Below are positions 12,390 through 24,050 of a DNA stretch of 64,000 bases, in pieces (the first letter of the stretch is position 1; each line of letters begins with the position of its first letter). The translations under genes were made by a program, and so were the position numbers. The notes under the pieces were generated by a model. It searched no databases. It worked only from the letters and a program-made list of their open reading frames with translations, and was not told where the DNA came from. This stretch comes from Bettongia penicillata ogilbyi. Its lineage: Eukaryota; Chordata; Mammalia; Diprotodontia; Potoroidae. Location: NCBI GenBank assembly GCA_023548195.1, contig JAJHZJ010000699.1:3505175-3569174 (forward strand). Reading direction: 5' to 3'.

Positions 12390-12578
12390 TTATTTTGAGG
12401 TTTCCTTTAGCAAACTGTTGGCTACTTTTTCATGATTTTCTTGCATCATTCTCATTTCTCTTCCCAGTTTTTCCTCTACTTCTCTTACTTGATTTTCAAA
12501 ATACTTTTTGAGCTCTTCTGTGGCCTGAGACCAATTCATGTTTTTCTTGGGTGCTTTGGATTTGAGGAGCTTTGACAC
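12390..12578 (-). pseudogene. L1 ORF1 coiled-coil remnant
   Basis: Sixty-two codons of charged, heptad-rich sequence (for example WSQATEELKKYFENQVREVE, then a LGREMRMMQENHEK run) typical of the ORF1p trimerisation coiled coil. It starts at an internal Met. Upstream codons continue to about 12640 on the minus strand but contain breaks. Together with 11698-11955 it marks ORF1 of the half-L1 element. Confidence 0.8.
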
Positions 12579-12679
12579 TTGTCTTCTGCTGAATGTGTGT
12601 TTTTCTCTTTCTTCATACCATAGTAACTTTCTGTAGTCAAAGGTTGTTGGTTTTTTCCCTTATTTCTTATATCCCCAGT

Positions 12680-13600
12680 CTATTATTTGACTTTTTAACT
12701 CTTTGTTAAAGTAGGGCTCTGCTTCCAGAGTGGAGGGCCCACCTTCAGGGGTTTTGTGCAGCTGTTTTCAGAAATACTTCCAAGGACCTATAAGTTTTCA
12801 GTTCTTACAAAGTGTTATGATCTAAGAAGAAGGGTTTAATAAAATGTTTAACATGCCTGTGCTCTGGTCTGTGAGTGACCACAAGCACTCTTTTCTGCCC
12901 TGGAACTATGAAGAGTGTCCCCCCTCCACTGTGACTGTAAGCCTTCCCTGGGACTACCACCCAGGACTGTGACCTGGATCTGAGTGTGGGGAAAGCAACA
13001 GAGTACTGCCACAGTGCTAGCAAAAAGACCTTTGTAATCACCTTCTGACCATTTTTTCAACCCTCTTACTGTCTACGGGCTGAGAGCTCCAGAAACAGCT
13101 GCTGCCACTACTGATTCAGTCACTCCCAAGGCCTGCTCCTGGTTTGCTGGAGCTGGAGCTGAAGCTATGCTGGTGCTCCCTGTGCTGGACTGTGCTCCAC
13201 TCTCATCAAGGTGCGACAGTTCCTTCCTGCTGACCTTCTAAGTTGTCCTGGGTGTTTTGTGAGCTGAGAGTTCTGGAAACTGCCACTGGTGCCTGTGATT
13301 TAGTTGCCCCAAGGCTGCTCCTGGTTTACTGGGGACCAGTCTCCACTGGGGCAGCCTGCATTCGACTTCATTCCTCTCTCATCATGGTGCAACAAGCCTT
13401 CCCTGCCACCTTACCAAGTTGTCTTGGGCTGGAAATTTGTTTCATTCCACTCTTTTGTGGGTTCTGGTGCCCTACAATTTGTTTAGAGTCACTTTTAAAA
13501 GGTATTTGGAAGTGTTTAGAAGAGAGCTCAGGCAAATTCCTGCCTTTATCATCCTGGCTCTGTCCCCAAGAAAGTTCCTAAGTGACTTTAATGAGTATGT
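12680..13600 (-). promoter_or_regulatory. L1 5' UTR (internal promoter region)
   Basis: GC-richer than its surroundings, with long runs recognised from full-length marsupial L1s ('ctgtgctctggtctgtgag' near 12860, 'gacctggatctgagtgtg' near 12970, 'ccaaggcctgctcctggttt' near 13125). The sense-strand start of another copy of the same region begins at about 63783. It would have been the L1 promoter; no activity can be inferred now. Confidence 0.75.
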
Positions 13601-13643
13601 GGAGTTAACAAATATGTGAGAATGTGCTTCAAGATAAGGAAAG

Positions 13644-15449
13644 AGAAGTCATCTACTATTATACTGAAGGCTTGAAATGACTGTGAAATTTCACATAGCC
13701 ACATAGACATGTAAACATATTTTTGCCTTTTCATTTCTTCCATTTATGTTCAGTAATTTTAATGTGTATTTATTGTAGGGAATAAAGTTATATTGTTAAT
13801 AGAAAAATAAGTGTAATTTCTATTGAGAGATTTTCCCCCCATTTGTAATGAAAAACAAAGTTAAATTAGATCCCTATATTCTTCTAAAGCTCAGAAAGAA
13901 GAATTCCAGATAAAGCAAATCCCTTAATCACGCTAGATAGAGCTCAGAATGATAAAATTAGCTATAACCATTTTTAAGAAAGGAAACAAGCCAGAAGGCA
14001 CACTGAAGGGTGATATAGGAGGCAGTGGTAGACTCAGATTCCATAAATCTGACAAGATATGTGATCTTACATCCAGGATTTTTGAATATTTTCCCCCTTT
14101 CATTTTCATTGATCTTTCCTCATAGAATTTATATGCAATGAGTCTGAAAAGCTACTGAAAATCAGTCAAAGTAATTTGTATGTTTAATGATTATTTTAAT
14201 ATTATTGGTTTGCTAATAAAATATCACTACTTTGGGGTATTAACATGGTTAGTATGTATTGTAATGTTTTCAGAGTGGAAATTCATAGAGGTTTCCCACT
14301 TTGGGGAGGAGGCCCTAAGAATGTAAATAAGGATATTATAAAAATATCAAAAAGAAATTTCAAAGAAATGGGAGAGTACAAGGCAATTCAGAAAGTACGG
14401 TCAGACCTGTAAAGTCAAATCTGTCAGTACTCTATGTTATCTATTGGATCATTCAAAGTACCAACTACCTTAACAGTAATAACCAGTGCTGGGAACTTAT
14501 TTATGAAATCAAGGCAATTTTGTCCTTAATGAGAAAGAGGTCTCGAAAGCAAGACGTTTGAATTTCAAAGTCCTTGCTATCAGGAATATGATTTTCATAT
14601 TTGGAGGAGAAAGGGATAACTACCAGGGAAACAGGTTCCAATGAAGTTCCCAAGAGTAGGAAGAGATAATTTATCTTTACATGAGGCTTGAGTTAGTTCC
14701 ATTGACTCATATGGAGAAATACCACCAATCTGTCAGGCAATAGTTAGGTTCCTTAAGTAGCCCAGAGAAATGAGGACCTACGAACAGGTTCCAGCTACAG
14801 TATCTCATTACAGAGAAATACAAGCCCAAGAAAGTAATTTTCTCAGTAGAGGATTGTTATTCTCTCGAGGAAGACTTTGTAGAGGTAGAGACCAGGTATA
14901 CAACATACCTTTTATAAGATTGGCAGGTTTCTCTCTTGGACAAAATAAATTGTTTGATAGAAAGTCTTAAAGGCCACCTAGATCTGAATACGTGGGTCCT
15001 AAGGAGAAGCAACTGGTTTCTTCTTCTTCCATATATCTGACAAAATGTGTGTGTATTTGTGTGTACGTACGAGTACACAGAGAGAGGGACTTGAATTATT
15101 CTATGGCTCTCGCTTAACAACCATGATAGCAGTATTTAGTTTGACAATATCATTGAGGTCAAAGAGGAACCATCTAAATTCCTATAGGGTGTGGACAACA
15201 ACTTAACCAAACTGGTAGCAAATGTAGTGATTCCCACCGCATAATGCAGACATGACCAGAATAACCCACTAGCCAACAGACTACAAGAACAACTTAAATG
15301 AAAATATCCTTATGAACATTGAAATAGCCTTATAACATTGAAATTATCACTGAATTGTGACTATGTAACATCTATTATTCAAACATTATGTGTGTATATA
15401 TATATATATATATGATTTATGAGTATACGTATGAGAGAGAGAGAGAGAG

Positions 15450-15498
<49 letters not shown>

Positions 15499-16064
15499 GT
15501 ACGATAGCCAATATGGCAGACTCAAAGCAAAGACACAAAGAAGGGTTATCTGAGGAAGTTCACAGAAAACATGCTAAAAAGTAGGCTCTTGAGCAAATTT
15601 TGTTTTACCACCCAAATTGTATTTGATACCACTTTTTGACATCAAATGCAACCTGGATTTTTTACTCTACAATAAGGAGAGGGGATCTATGAGAGTCTCT
15701 GGGTCCTGGTCCTCTATATACCTCTCCATGAACGGTCTTAACAAATAAGATTTACATCTAAAGCTAATGCAAGCTGAACTCAGGTAGGAAGGACTTTTTC
15801 TGGGCAGAAAGAACCTTAAAGAGAGATATGCTAAAGTAATTGTAACCACGTTCCAAGGGTAAACCTGAAATTGAAAGGTTGTTATCACCTGGAAACTAAA
15901 ACAGCTAGAATTATGAAACTCAGTCTATGAGTTAAAACATGTAAAACTAGATCAAGAAATAAAGATGTATAGCTGTTATTTATTATTTTTTTTGCACGCT
16001 GAGATTTCCTCTCACTGTATTAAAATCATTTTTTGTACCTTAACCAGCTATTTGGGTCTGTGCT
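13644..16064. other. Unassigned stretch, includes microsatellites
   Basis: Apart from the dinucleotide repeats at 15395-15496 I see no gene, RNA gene or named repeat. Open frames near 14770-15120 and 15667-15888 have no family resemblance and overlap one another on opposite strands. Confidence 0.5.
15395..15496. repeat. Compound microsatellite (TA)n, (GA)n, (GT)n
   Basis: (TA) at 15395-15413, a 19-bp spacer, (GA) at 15433-15453, then (GT) directly joined from 15453 to 15496. The GA-GT junction has no spacer. Confidence 0.98.
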
Positions 16065-16205
16065 GTGCTGATGATCATCTGGAAATGCATTGGATCTGGA
16101 GACAGAGGACCTTGGTTTGAATTCTGGCTCTGCTCTGTGGCTTTCGGCAAGTTACTTTAGCTCTCTCTGAGCCTTAGTTTCCTCATCTGTAAACTTGAAT
16201 GGGGG
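16065..16205 (+). mobile_element. MIR / CORE-SINE
   Basis: 'ggtttgaattctggctctg', then 'gttactttagctctct' and 'agtttcctcatctgtaaac' follow the MIR CORE order. A second MIR-like 3' end follows at 16630-16712 ('agatctcttctagc'). Confidence 0.75.
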
Positions 16206-16736
16206 AGGGGAGGCCTGGGGAGGAATCCTCTAATGTGTGATGTTGTGATTAACACAAGAGGGTTAAGTAAGAAAATAAAGATTAAGCTATAATATTTAGT
16301 CCAAAGAGGAGGCAACAGAAATGATCACGCAGGATACTTTCTGTTTGAGGGTGTCCTATAACATATTGCTTTACTTGTGTAACAGAAACAAAATCTGAGA
16401 AAGGAATGAGTTGATATTTACATGTATTATTTCCTTATAAGTCTCAGGTTTGGGATATGGTTATAAGCACTTTGGGGGCAAGAGGAAAAGGACCAGACTT
16501 CAACTGCAGCTTCACTGCTCAATCTTTTCCATAAAATTGGAAGTGCTTTGGTTCATGATTCTATACTTTGTACTACCCCAAGCCAAGGAATATATATATT
16601 TTTACTGAATGTTTTAACTTAAAAGTTTTTTCTGCTTTTTATTTCTTCATCTGAAAAATAAGAGGGATGGGCTAGATGTTCTCTAAGATCTCTTCTAGCC
16701 GTATTGTTCTCTGAGTCAAATGTGTTTGTTCAAAAC

Positions 16737-16860
16737 CCAGCAGATATTTGCTAAGCACTTACTATGTGTAATGTACTGTGGTAGGAAATGGATGATATAT
16801 AAAGATAAATAAGACATAAGTCCCCAAGGAACTTAGAATCTCACAGGTCAGAAAGACATA
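16737..16860 (-). mobile_element. L2 3' end
   Basis: 'tttgctaagcacttactatg' and 'ccccaaggaacttagaatct' are antisense to the L2 3' end. Confidence 0.7.
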
Positions 16861-17329
16861 TGTTCTGTTTTGTGTTTTTATGTAAGTTTGTGAGAGGAAG
16901 AAAGAGTGTTATGAGTTCATACAAGGAAGAAATCGTTTCCAACTGAAGGAACTGGAGATGCATACATTAGCTTATCTTCAAGAAATTTCTCTAATTGTAT
17001 ATTTTTAGTTATTCTGATGAGGTTTAAATTGGGTGCCATTTATAGGAAAAATCATTGAACAGTCCTAGAGATCTGAGTTTGAGTCCTGGATCTACCAGAG
17101 ACTTCTTAAGCCACCTCATTCATTTAGAAAACATTAATTAATTATGTACAGTGTACTAGTCATGGGGGTATTCAAAGACAAAAGTTAAAATTTTACTGGG
17201 GTTGGGAATTCAGGATATAGATGTCTAGAGATAAGTTATCTGAGAAGGAAGAGAATGCTAAATGGAATGGTTTAGAGAAGCGTTCCCAAAGGAAATAACG
17301 TAAATGGAGCAGATAGAAAACTAAGTCTA

Positions 17330-17590
17330 AGAGTAATTCGGGAATACATTCCAGGACCGGAGGATATGTGAAGACATGGAGAAGAGAACAGGAATGTGCA
17401 GTTGAGAGAATAACTAGAAGTCCCTTTGTCTAGAACATAAACCATGTGAACAGGAGTACTGTGAAATAAGTCTGGAAAGTAGATTGGAGCCAGATTGTGA
17501 AAGGTCTCAAATGATGGGTTGAGAAGTCGATATTTTATTCTAAAAGCACTAGGGAGCCTCTGAAGCTTTTGGCCAGACCCATACCTTTAG
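17330..17590 (-). mobile_element. L2, ORF2 C-terminal/3' part
   Basis: 'agccagattgtgaaaggtct' followed by 'agggagcctctgaagctttt' is antisense to the well-known L2 segment near the end of ORF2. Probably belongs to the same L2 copy as 16737-16860. Confidence 0.65.
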
Positions 17591-17694
17591 AGATTTATTT
17601 TGATAGCGAAATGAAAAATAGATTACAGAAAGGAGAAAATTGGGAGCGTAGACTTTCTGGGCCTGGATCTCCTTATTTGTAAAATAAGAAGCTG

Positions 17695-17890
17695 AGACGG
17701 TATGGTTTAGCTGAAAAAGCACAAGACTCAGAGTCAGAGAACTTGGATTTAAATTTCATTTCTGCTATTTAAGACTTCATGGGACCTTGAGGAGCAGTCA
17801 TTTCACCTCTGACCTCAGTTTCCTCATCTGGAAAAATGAGCAGGATAAAGCAGAACTTGAAGATTCCTTTTAGCACTGACATTTTTGTAG
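17695..17890 (+). mobile_element. MIR / CORE-SINE
   Basis: 'ggtatggtttagctgaaaaa', 'cagagtcagagaacttgga', and 'cctcagtttcctcatctgg' follow the MIR order. A further MIR-like scrap is at 17930-18000. Confidence 0.7.
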
Positions 17891-18000
17891 CATGATAAGG
17901 GTTTTAAAAACCTTTGTTTGCCCCTAGAGAATCTTGTATGATCTTCAACAAGTCTGAAATTCAGTTTGCTCATCTGTAAATTAAGGATGATTGTGCAAGC

Positions 18001-19400
18001 CAAAATTTATTCATCTCCACTTAAAGAAGCCTTGATTAGCCATACAGTTGTTTCAAAGTCCTGAGGGAAGGGACATTTGGAAATAATTTTTTCTTTATTT
18101 CCTTTCCCACAGCTACAGTATCTGTGGAAATTTATAAGAGAAACATCTGAGTAAATATAGTAGTTGAATTTAATTTTTTATTTCACACTTGCAAGTTAGA
18201 GAAAATTAATACATTCTGTGTATCAATGGAATAACTTTTCAAGCTCAGTAATCATTGGTCATAATTGTTCTGCAGCTGTAAGGTGAACATTTGGTGGATC
18301 CAAGAGCCTAATGGATAACAAGTTCTAGGCCTTATTTTCTTTTGAACAATAACATTCTTTCATACTGAACAATTTTCTCTTCTTTTCTTGGTTGATTTTA
18401 CCATTCATAATTTTAAGTAATTATATTTCATCTTAGCATTATATATGGCATTAGTTTATTTCAGGCGTGGATGAAATGGAGTAGTAATACTTTAAGAATC
18501 TTCCACAGTTAATCTAGTGAGGCTATAGCAGGTAGGGAAGTGGGAGGGAAACTATTTACTTTTTTAATGTTTCAGGGATATGCCTTTCTGTACTGTGTTT
18601 TCTTCTATAACTAATGATACCAACAGCATGCTGTAAAAGAAATGCATAGAAGCTTAGGGGTACTTTCCTCAACCATACATGAGGTCTAAGTTAGGGCCTT
18701 CTAGCTGATGGTCCCTCAATTACAAATGACATGACTTTCCTTTGTGATGTTTTTTATTCTATGCCATGGAATAATTTAGAAATAAGAATTTTTTTAAATA
18801 AAAGAATAATGGTGATTTTTATACCTGTTTATATAGACTATTGTTTTTATTGACATTAATATTAATAGGCAGTTAAATTAATAATAGACTATAATTTCTG
18901 ATTTTGAAAGATATTCTTATTTCATCCAGTTAAGGCACTAGTTGAAATTAGTTTTTTTAAAAAATTGTCTACACTATATTAATATCACATAATAAGAAAG
19001 GAGTACATTTTAAATTCCTAATGTAGAACGTAATCTAGGATACTCCTAGCTGATATTCTCAGGTTTTATGGTTACACTGTAGAACAATAGTCTATAAGGC
19101 TTTACCTCATCAGCCTCTAATAAGTTTCCCTTCAATAGTAAACCAGTAGATGCAATTAACCTCTTAGGCAAAGGGACTTGAGATGGAATAATTAAAAAAA
19201 ACTCTGGCTAAAAAATTTTTCTACTATAAACCTGGAGCACACTCCTCCACAGACAGATATAATCCATGCACATGTTTTCCAAATGTAAAGTACCATGGTA
19301 ATGAGACACTTACATGGGAAAAACCTCTCCTACATGTAAGGCTTGGAAGTCCTTTCTCTCCTGTGGAGTCCTCATAAAGCTATGCAGTGCCTTTGCCTGA
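18001..19400. other. Unassigned non-coding stretch
   Basis: AT-rich, no gene or named repeat seen. Confidence 0.5.
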
Positions 19401-19429
19401 TTGGCCAATCAATTTGATTTTCAGTATCT

Positions 19430-19760
19430 GGTTCTCTCCTGAGATCAACTTCTAATTGCCAGGGCTACCTCTCTTGCCTTCCTCTCTTTACCTGCTCTGA
19501 TCCAATCAATTGCCAAGGTCACCAGTGATTGTCATCTTTCTTCTTTGCTGCCAGAGGTCTTGCTCCTTAAAACAGCTTCCAGCCTTGAGTGACTGCCTCT
19601 CTATAGACATATATACTATATACTTGAAGTGTGTTCCTCAAACTCTCTTTTGGAATCTACAACTGCTGGGTGGGGTATCTCCTGGGCAGGTAGTTCTGTT
19701 GTTAGACACCATGACAGTAGGGGTAGGGAGAGTAGGATTAAGTGCTTGATTAAAGGCATT
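19430..19760. repeat. Diverged direct repeat, copy A (LTR-like?)
   Basis: The block around 19550-19600 ('tgctgccagaggtcttgctc', 'gcttccagccttgagtgact') recurs about 1.13 kb to the right at 20590-20950. A later block 'ggtagttctgttgttaga' also recurs in order. Orientation and boundaries are not clear; an old LTR is a reasonable guess. Confidence 0.55.
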
Positions 19761-20214
19761 AAACCCTAGAAGGTTATGTGGGCCAGCAGAGAACTTTGGC
19801 CTATGAATCTGCAGGCCACAAGGATGTCAGATAAATTGTCTGAACTCATGACACAAAAGTAAAAACGCATTCAAAAACAAACATCATTCAGCTCTTATGG
19901 AGTGTTCTGACTGAAATGCTAGGAACCAATTTTCAAAGGCTACAATATCCATATTGCTCATATTACTTGCAGTAATGGACACTATAATATAACAGATATC
20001 AATACATTCAACCAAGCATCAGTTATCACAAAGAAATTTGATTACTTTTATATAAAATGCATCAAAAACCTGACTATCCAATTAAAATCAGTTAATTTTT
20101 CTCCAGTGGATCCTTGTAATACTAGGACATTCAAGAAGGCAAGTACCAGGTAGAGTCTCTACAATGGGGTTTTGAAAATGTGTAGTGACCCAATTTTATT
20201 CAAGTCTAATCCAA

Positions 20215-20285
20215 ATACCAAAAGCAGTCATCCAGCTCCTACTTGAAGATCTCCAAGGGGGGAAACTACCACATCTCAATAAAGC
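20215..20285 (-). mobile_element. L3/CR1 3'-end scrap
   Basis: Minus-strand reading gives 'ggagatcttcaagtaggagc' followed by 'tggatgact', matching the conserved CR1/L3 3' end. Very short. Confidence 0.5.
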
Positions 20286-20589
20286 CCCCACAGTGTAACA
20301 TCCTCTCTGGGACAGTACCCCAAATTGTACTCACATAAATGAATATAAATTTATACAGGAAAGAGTGGTTACCATTCCTAGACTCAAAGGTTCCCTTGTA
20401 GGTAACTATTCCTATCCCTACTGGGGGACTTCTCATTAGAAACTGAAACTCCAAGATATTCCCCATCCCCACTTGAAACATATTCTACAAATATATCATC
20501 CATGAGATAAGTGAGCACAAATTTAAGTTACAGTGGTAGCGAGGCATACATATAGGAAGTACACATGGCCATAGCAACTCAATCTCTAG

Positions 20590-20950
20590 AACTGCAGAGC
20601 CTACATATCTTTTCTCTCCCCTCTCAATCCTCTTTCCAGCCCAACTCTCAGTGGCCAGGACTAGCTCTTCACGTGTCGCTTCTCTCCTCTTGATGCCAGA
20701 GATCCCTTTCCTTGAAGTTGCTTCCAGCCTTAAATGACCACCTCTCTGTCTCATTGTTTGGAATGTGTGCCTCTGCTTCCTCAGCTGTACCTCAGAATCT
20801 CTCAAACTGACAATGTAAAGTTTAAATGCCATGCCTCCTGCATGAGTGGTTCTGTTGCTAGAAATAATGAAGGGCTGAGTTTTTCCCTGACTCCTGGCTC
20901 CCTTAGATTCACCTAAGGCTGAGCTGTTGACTGTCCCTAGGATTAAGTTA
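20590..20950. repeat. Diverged direct repeat, copy B (LTR-like?)
   Basis: Shares ordered blocks with 19430-19760: 'gatgccagagatccctttcc', 'gcttccagccttaaatgac', 'gagtggttctgttgctaga'. A minus-strand open frame of 115 codons over 20485-20832 has no recognisable domain and is probably chance. Confidence 0.55.
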
Positions 20951-21184
20951 TTTAAAACTAAAAGGGTATCGATATTTTTTCTATACAGTGATGTTATTCT
21001 TTTCTAACTCAGAGAAAGGTTGTCATGTTTCATAAAGGGATAACAGGGCATTGACATCTTGTTAACACATTAAATTATCATCATTTATAATTTCATCCTG
21101 TGGCTACATCAACTCAGTTGGGAAGGGGAAATAAGAATCCTCCCCCCAATTACATTACTATTGTCATCATCTTAAGGGCAATGC

Positions 21185-21345
21185 AGTTTAATGGAAAAAT
21201 CTGGACTTGGGCTCAGATGACAGATTTTATTTAAGGCTATAATAATCAGAAGCCTTATCCCCATGGGCAAATCACTGAACCTGTCTGAGGTTCAGTCAGT
21301 TTACTCATTTGCTGAATAGGCATAATACTTATACCACCTAGCTTA
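21185..21345 (+). mobile_element. MIR / CORE-SINE
   Basis: 'ctggacttgggctcagatga', 'gggcaaatcactgaacctgt', 'agtttactcatttgctgaat' follow the MIR CORE. Confidence 0.7.
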
Positions 21346-22122
21346 TCAGGCTATCAGTTTTCTTGAGTAAATGTTTGCCTATTTCTTCAGTCTCTTCACT
21401 GGAGAAGGTTGCCTTTCTTGTTCTTTCTTTCATGTTTCTCTTGGCATTACAATATTATAGTACCCTTGGTAGGAATATAGCACTTCAATCAGACACAGTA
21501 AGTTCCCCGGGCTAGGGCAAATAGTAAGTCTAGTTGATAATAGATTTAGATTCTTGATCCTGTCACCTCCACCAGTCATGGTCTGAGATGTTGAAATATG
21601 TATTGTAGTGTTGGATGGAATGGTTGAACGTACTTTTTGTGTCCTGCCTTCTTACTTAGTCCTGGGTAGGGAGGTTAGTTGGAATCAAGATGGTGTCTGG
21701 GCTCTTTGTCAGCCACAGTCCAGATCAGGAGCACTAAGTCCCATCTTTGCCTTACTCCTCTCCAAATCCCGGCTAGGTACACTGAGCCTAAGCCTTGCCT
21801 GCCGGATTGGGAAGATGAACAAAGAGTAAAAGTGGAGTATGTGGAGGAGAATGGATGAGGACATGAAGGTCTATTGTCTGCTAACATGTCTAGATAAGAT
21901 CTGAGAACCACTCCGTGCCAGTTCAGATTTGGAATTTAGTGTGTGACCTACTTTGTTTTCTTTTTATGGTGGGCTTGACTTGGCATTTTTCTCAATTCAT
22001 CTCTTATTTGTTGATCTTCTTTATTTGACATTTTTCCCATTGTCCTTGAAGTCACTGGAAAGCTGGACTTGGCTACAGCATTTCACAAGGTCATTTTTCT
22101 GGAAATCTTTTGTGATTTTGTT

Positions 22123-22134
22123 GGGGGGGGGGGG
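22123..22134 (+). repeat. (G)12 homopolymer
   Basis: Twelve consecutive G, just outside the 3' edge of the minus-strand RTE-derived repeat. Confidence 0.98.
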
Positions 22135-22135
22135 T

Positions 22136-22670
22136 TGTGTGTGGTTTTTGTCTTTTGTTCTCGAAGAGGACCATGACATCAAGAAGATGATGCCATGACT
22201 TGCAATGGAATTGGATTGGAGGGAGGAAGAGAGGTGCAGTCACCAGCCTTACTTTCTCCTCCAGAGCCATCTGGGTCCAGTGGTCAGATATAGATTAGGG
22301 CAACTGAAGACATCCCAGGATGCAATGGGAGACCTTGGCCTTTTTAAGCTAAGGTCTTTCTAAGCTCTCACTTTGACTGAGGCAACTTCCATTCAGTGAT
22401 TAGGCCTGTTCAAGAAGTGAGGCAAGGGACGGCCCTTTAATAAAAAAAATCAAACTGGGAAGAGAAGAGCCTCAGGGTTACTGGCCAACAGAGAAGCGAT
22501 TCCTATTTGCAATCACTCTGAGCCATCAGGGCCCCCCAAAATAACCATTAAGTGGAACTTAGGGAACCTATTCTTGGCTGGTCAACAAGAGTCAGAATGA
22601 ATTGAATTTAAAGAAGAAATCTAAGATAACTCGATAGGTTTCCGCCATCAAAATTTACCTTCCTTTGATC
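22136..22670 (-). mobile_element. RTE-derived repeat
   Basis: On the plus strand it opens with 'gttctcgaagaggaccatga' and continues with 'gagccatctgggtccagtgg', 'gggagaccttggcc' and 'tggccaacagagaagcgatt'. The same order is found at 36000-36480 and 40590-40950, and the first part matches the RTE-like tail of SINE 33744-34091 in reverse. The opening also resembles the 3' end of the RTE LINE at 52915-53541, so the element lies on the minus strand. Confidence 0.8.
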
Positions 22671-22685
22671 AGGACACACTCAAGT

Positions 22686-22811
22686 AAGGGTGGTACAGTG
22701 GGTGAAGTACCAGCCCTGGAGTCAGGAGGACTGATTTCAAATGTGGCTTCAGACACTTGCTAGCTGTGTGACCATGGGCAAGTCGCTTAACCCTGATTGC
22801 CTCAAAAAAAA
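22686..22811 (+). mobile_element. Short CORE-SINE with A-tail
   Basis: 'agggtggtacagtgggtgaa', 'cactgtgg'-type head, CORE block 'gctagctgtgtgaccatggg', ending at 'gattgcctc' followed by nine A. It lacks the RTE-like tail of the longer CORE-SINEs. Confidence 0.85.
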
Positions 22812-22819
22812 ATCTTTTA

Positions 22820-23345
22820 CCGACATACTCAGATCTTACTTGTCCTTAAAACATTTTCACTTGACTTTACTTTTCCATCCACATTCGTACAAAACTATCT
22901 CTACACTTGTTACCCCCACACTTTATCAATCCAGTTCGCATACTTATACAGTCTGTGTTCCTGTCAAACTGACCACTGACTATTCCCAGCACATGAATTT
23001 CATGTCTCACCACTTCTCCAACCTTTAGAATTTGACTTCTGTGACTGTGACTGAAATCACTTTGTATTTGGTTCTCATTGATATCTTTATTAACTCCAAG
23101 AGATGCTGGAGATGTTTCTGCACCCTTTGCACCTCTTCTCTGATTTTCTGTCAGCTCTGGGATTTTGTGACAGTGTTTTACCTTCTACCTGATAGATTCT
23201 TTTTAGTCTCTCCTGTGGGACAGGACCATTCATTGTGCACCTTCGTTGTATGAACATATCCTAGGGCTTTATCCTAAATCTTCTTTTATCCTTACATTCC
23301 CTCAATGATCTCACAAGTTCTCATGGGTTCAACTGCCATTCCTGT
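22820..23345 (+). mobile_element. L2 fragment, RT-region remnants
   Basis: From about 23040 the text follows the reverse-transcriptase part of L2 ORF2: 'gttctcattgatatctttat', then 'ctagggctttatcc', then 'caatgatctcacaagttctc'. Frames are broken. A matching continuation of L2 is found at 24050-24540, so the segment 23346-24050 may be a later insertion. Confidence 0.65.
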
Positions 23346-24050
23346 TAGAAGCAGATTACACTTTCCTTCCCCTCCTTTCTACTTTCTCCTTAAGAAGTTT
23401 TATGAGAACATTTAAAAATTATTCTACCCTAACATTTGCCTTGTCTTTCTTTTTTTCTTTCTTTCTCTCTTTCTTCCTTTCTTTCAGTAAAAGTGAGAGA
23501 AAGGTTAGGAGCAAAAAACTAAGATCCCAGGAAATAGATTAAGGGTTTTAATCAGAGCTAGAATAGAAAATGCCTCTATACAATGAAGCTCTGAAAAGAT
23601 TAATGATCCCTCTTCACCCAAAGGCTAAGTGGATTAGGAAAATGATCAGAAGGGAAGAGTCTTTTGGATTGCTGCAGTTAATGGAAGTATCTCTTAGCTT
23701 TCCCTTTGACCTGCTGGAAAAGTCAAAGTTTGAGGGCCGTATCAAAGAGAGATTGAATAGTTTCAGGAATATGATTCTTCAAGGATATGCTAAAAATTAA
23801 GTGAATGTTGTTTTGTGTGATGCAGCAATCTGTTAATGGAACTGTTGCCTAAACCATGAATCCTTGCTTCTTTAAGAATCCTATAAATTGTGGCTTCTAC
23901 TACAGAAATGTTTAAGGATAAGATAGAGCTCTGTCAGTCTGGATAGTTCTCTCTCTAGAAAGAAAATGCTTATATTTTAAAAGATATAATTTAAAAAAAA
24001 TTTTTATGGTAGAGTTGTTGTGCCTTCAACACAGAAGACAATACAGTTTT
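23346..24050. other. Unassigned segment splitting L2
   Basis: Contains a pyrimidine (CTTT/CTTC) tract at about 23440-23490 and a plus-strand open frame of 76 codons at 23570-23800 with charged, helix-like sequence (for example LIPLHPKAKW-like and LNSFRNMILQGYAKN). I recognise no family. Either an unknown mobile element or plain host sequence between two L2 copies. Confidence 0.4.

Larger units (their letters stand above)
10001..13633 (-). mobile_element. L1 with 5' UTR and ORF1 but ORF2 mostly missing (half-L1 type)
   Basis: On the minus strand this element has, in order, a 5' UTR (about 13590 to 12680), ORF1 (about 12640 to 11690), the inter-ORF segment (about 11690 to 11060), only the first few codons of ORF2, then directly the ORF2 C-terminal part and 3' UTR (about 11040 to 10020) and a T-run (A-tail) at 10004. 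The missing part is the endonuclease core and the whole reverse transcriptase. HAL1 (half-L1) elements with this layout are an established class. Flanking 'ataaggaaag' at 9991-10000 and 13634-13643 suggests it inserted in this form or was deleted after insertion. Stops in ORF1 show it is dead. Confidence 0.85.

Noticed and set aside
12805..13619. Several overlapping open frames on both strands at 12.8-13.6 kb
   Set aside because: All lie in the L1 5' UTR, which is GC-richer and so has fewer chance stops.
20485..20832. 115-codon minus-strand open frame
   Set aside because: No domain, lies in a repeated LTR-like block, and copy A does not preserve the frame.
22123..22134. G-run as a possible G-quadruplex
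   Set aside because: A single uninterrupted G12 without further G-tracts close by; weak support.
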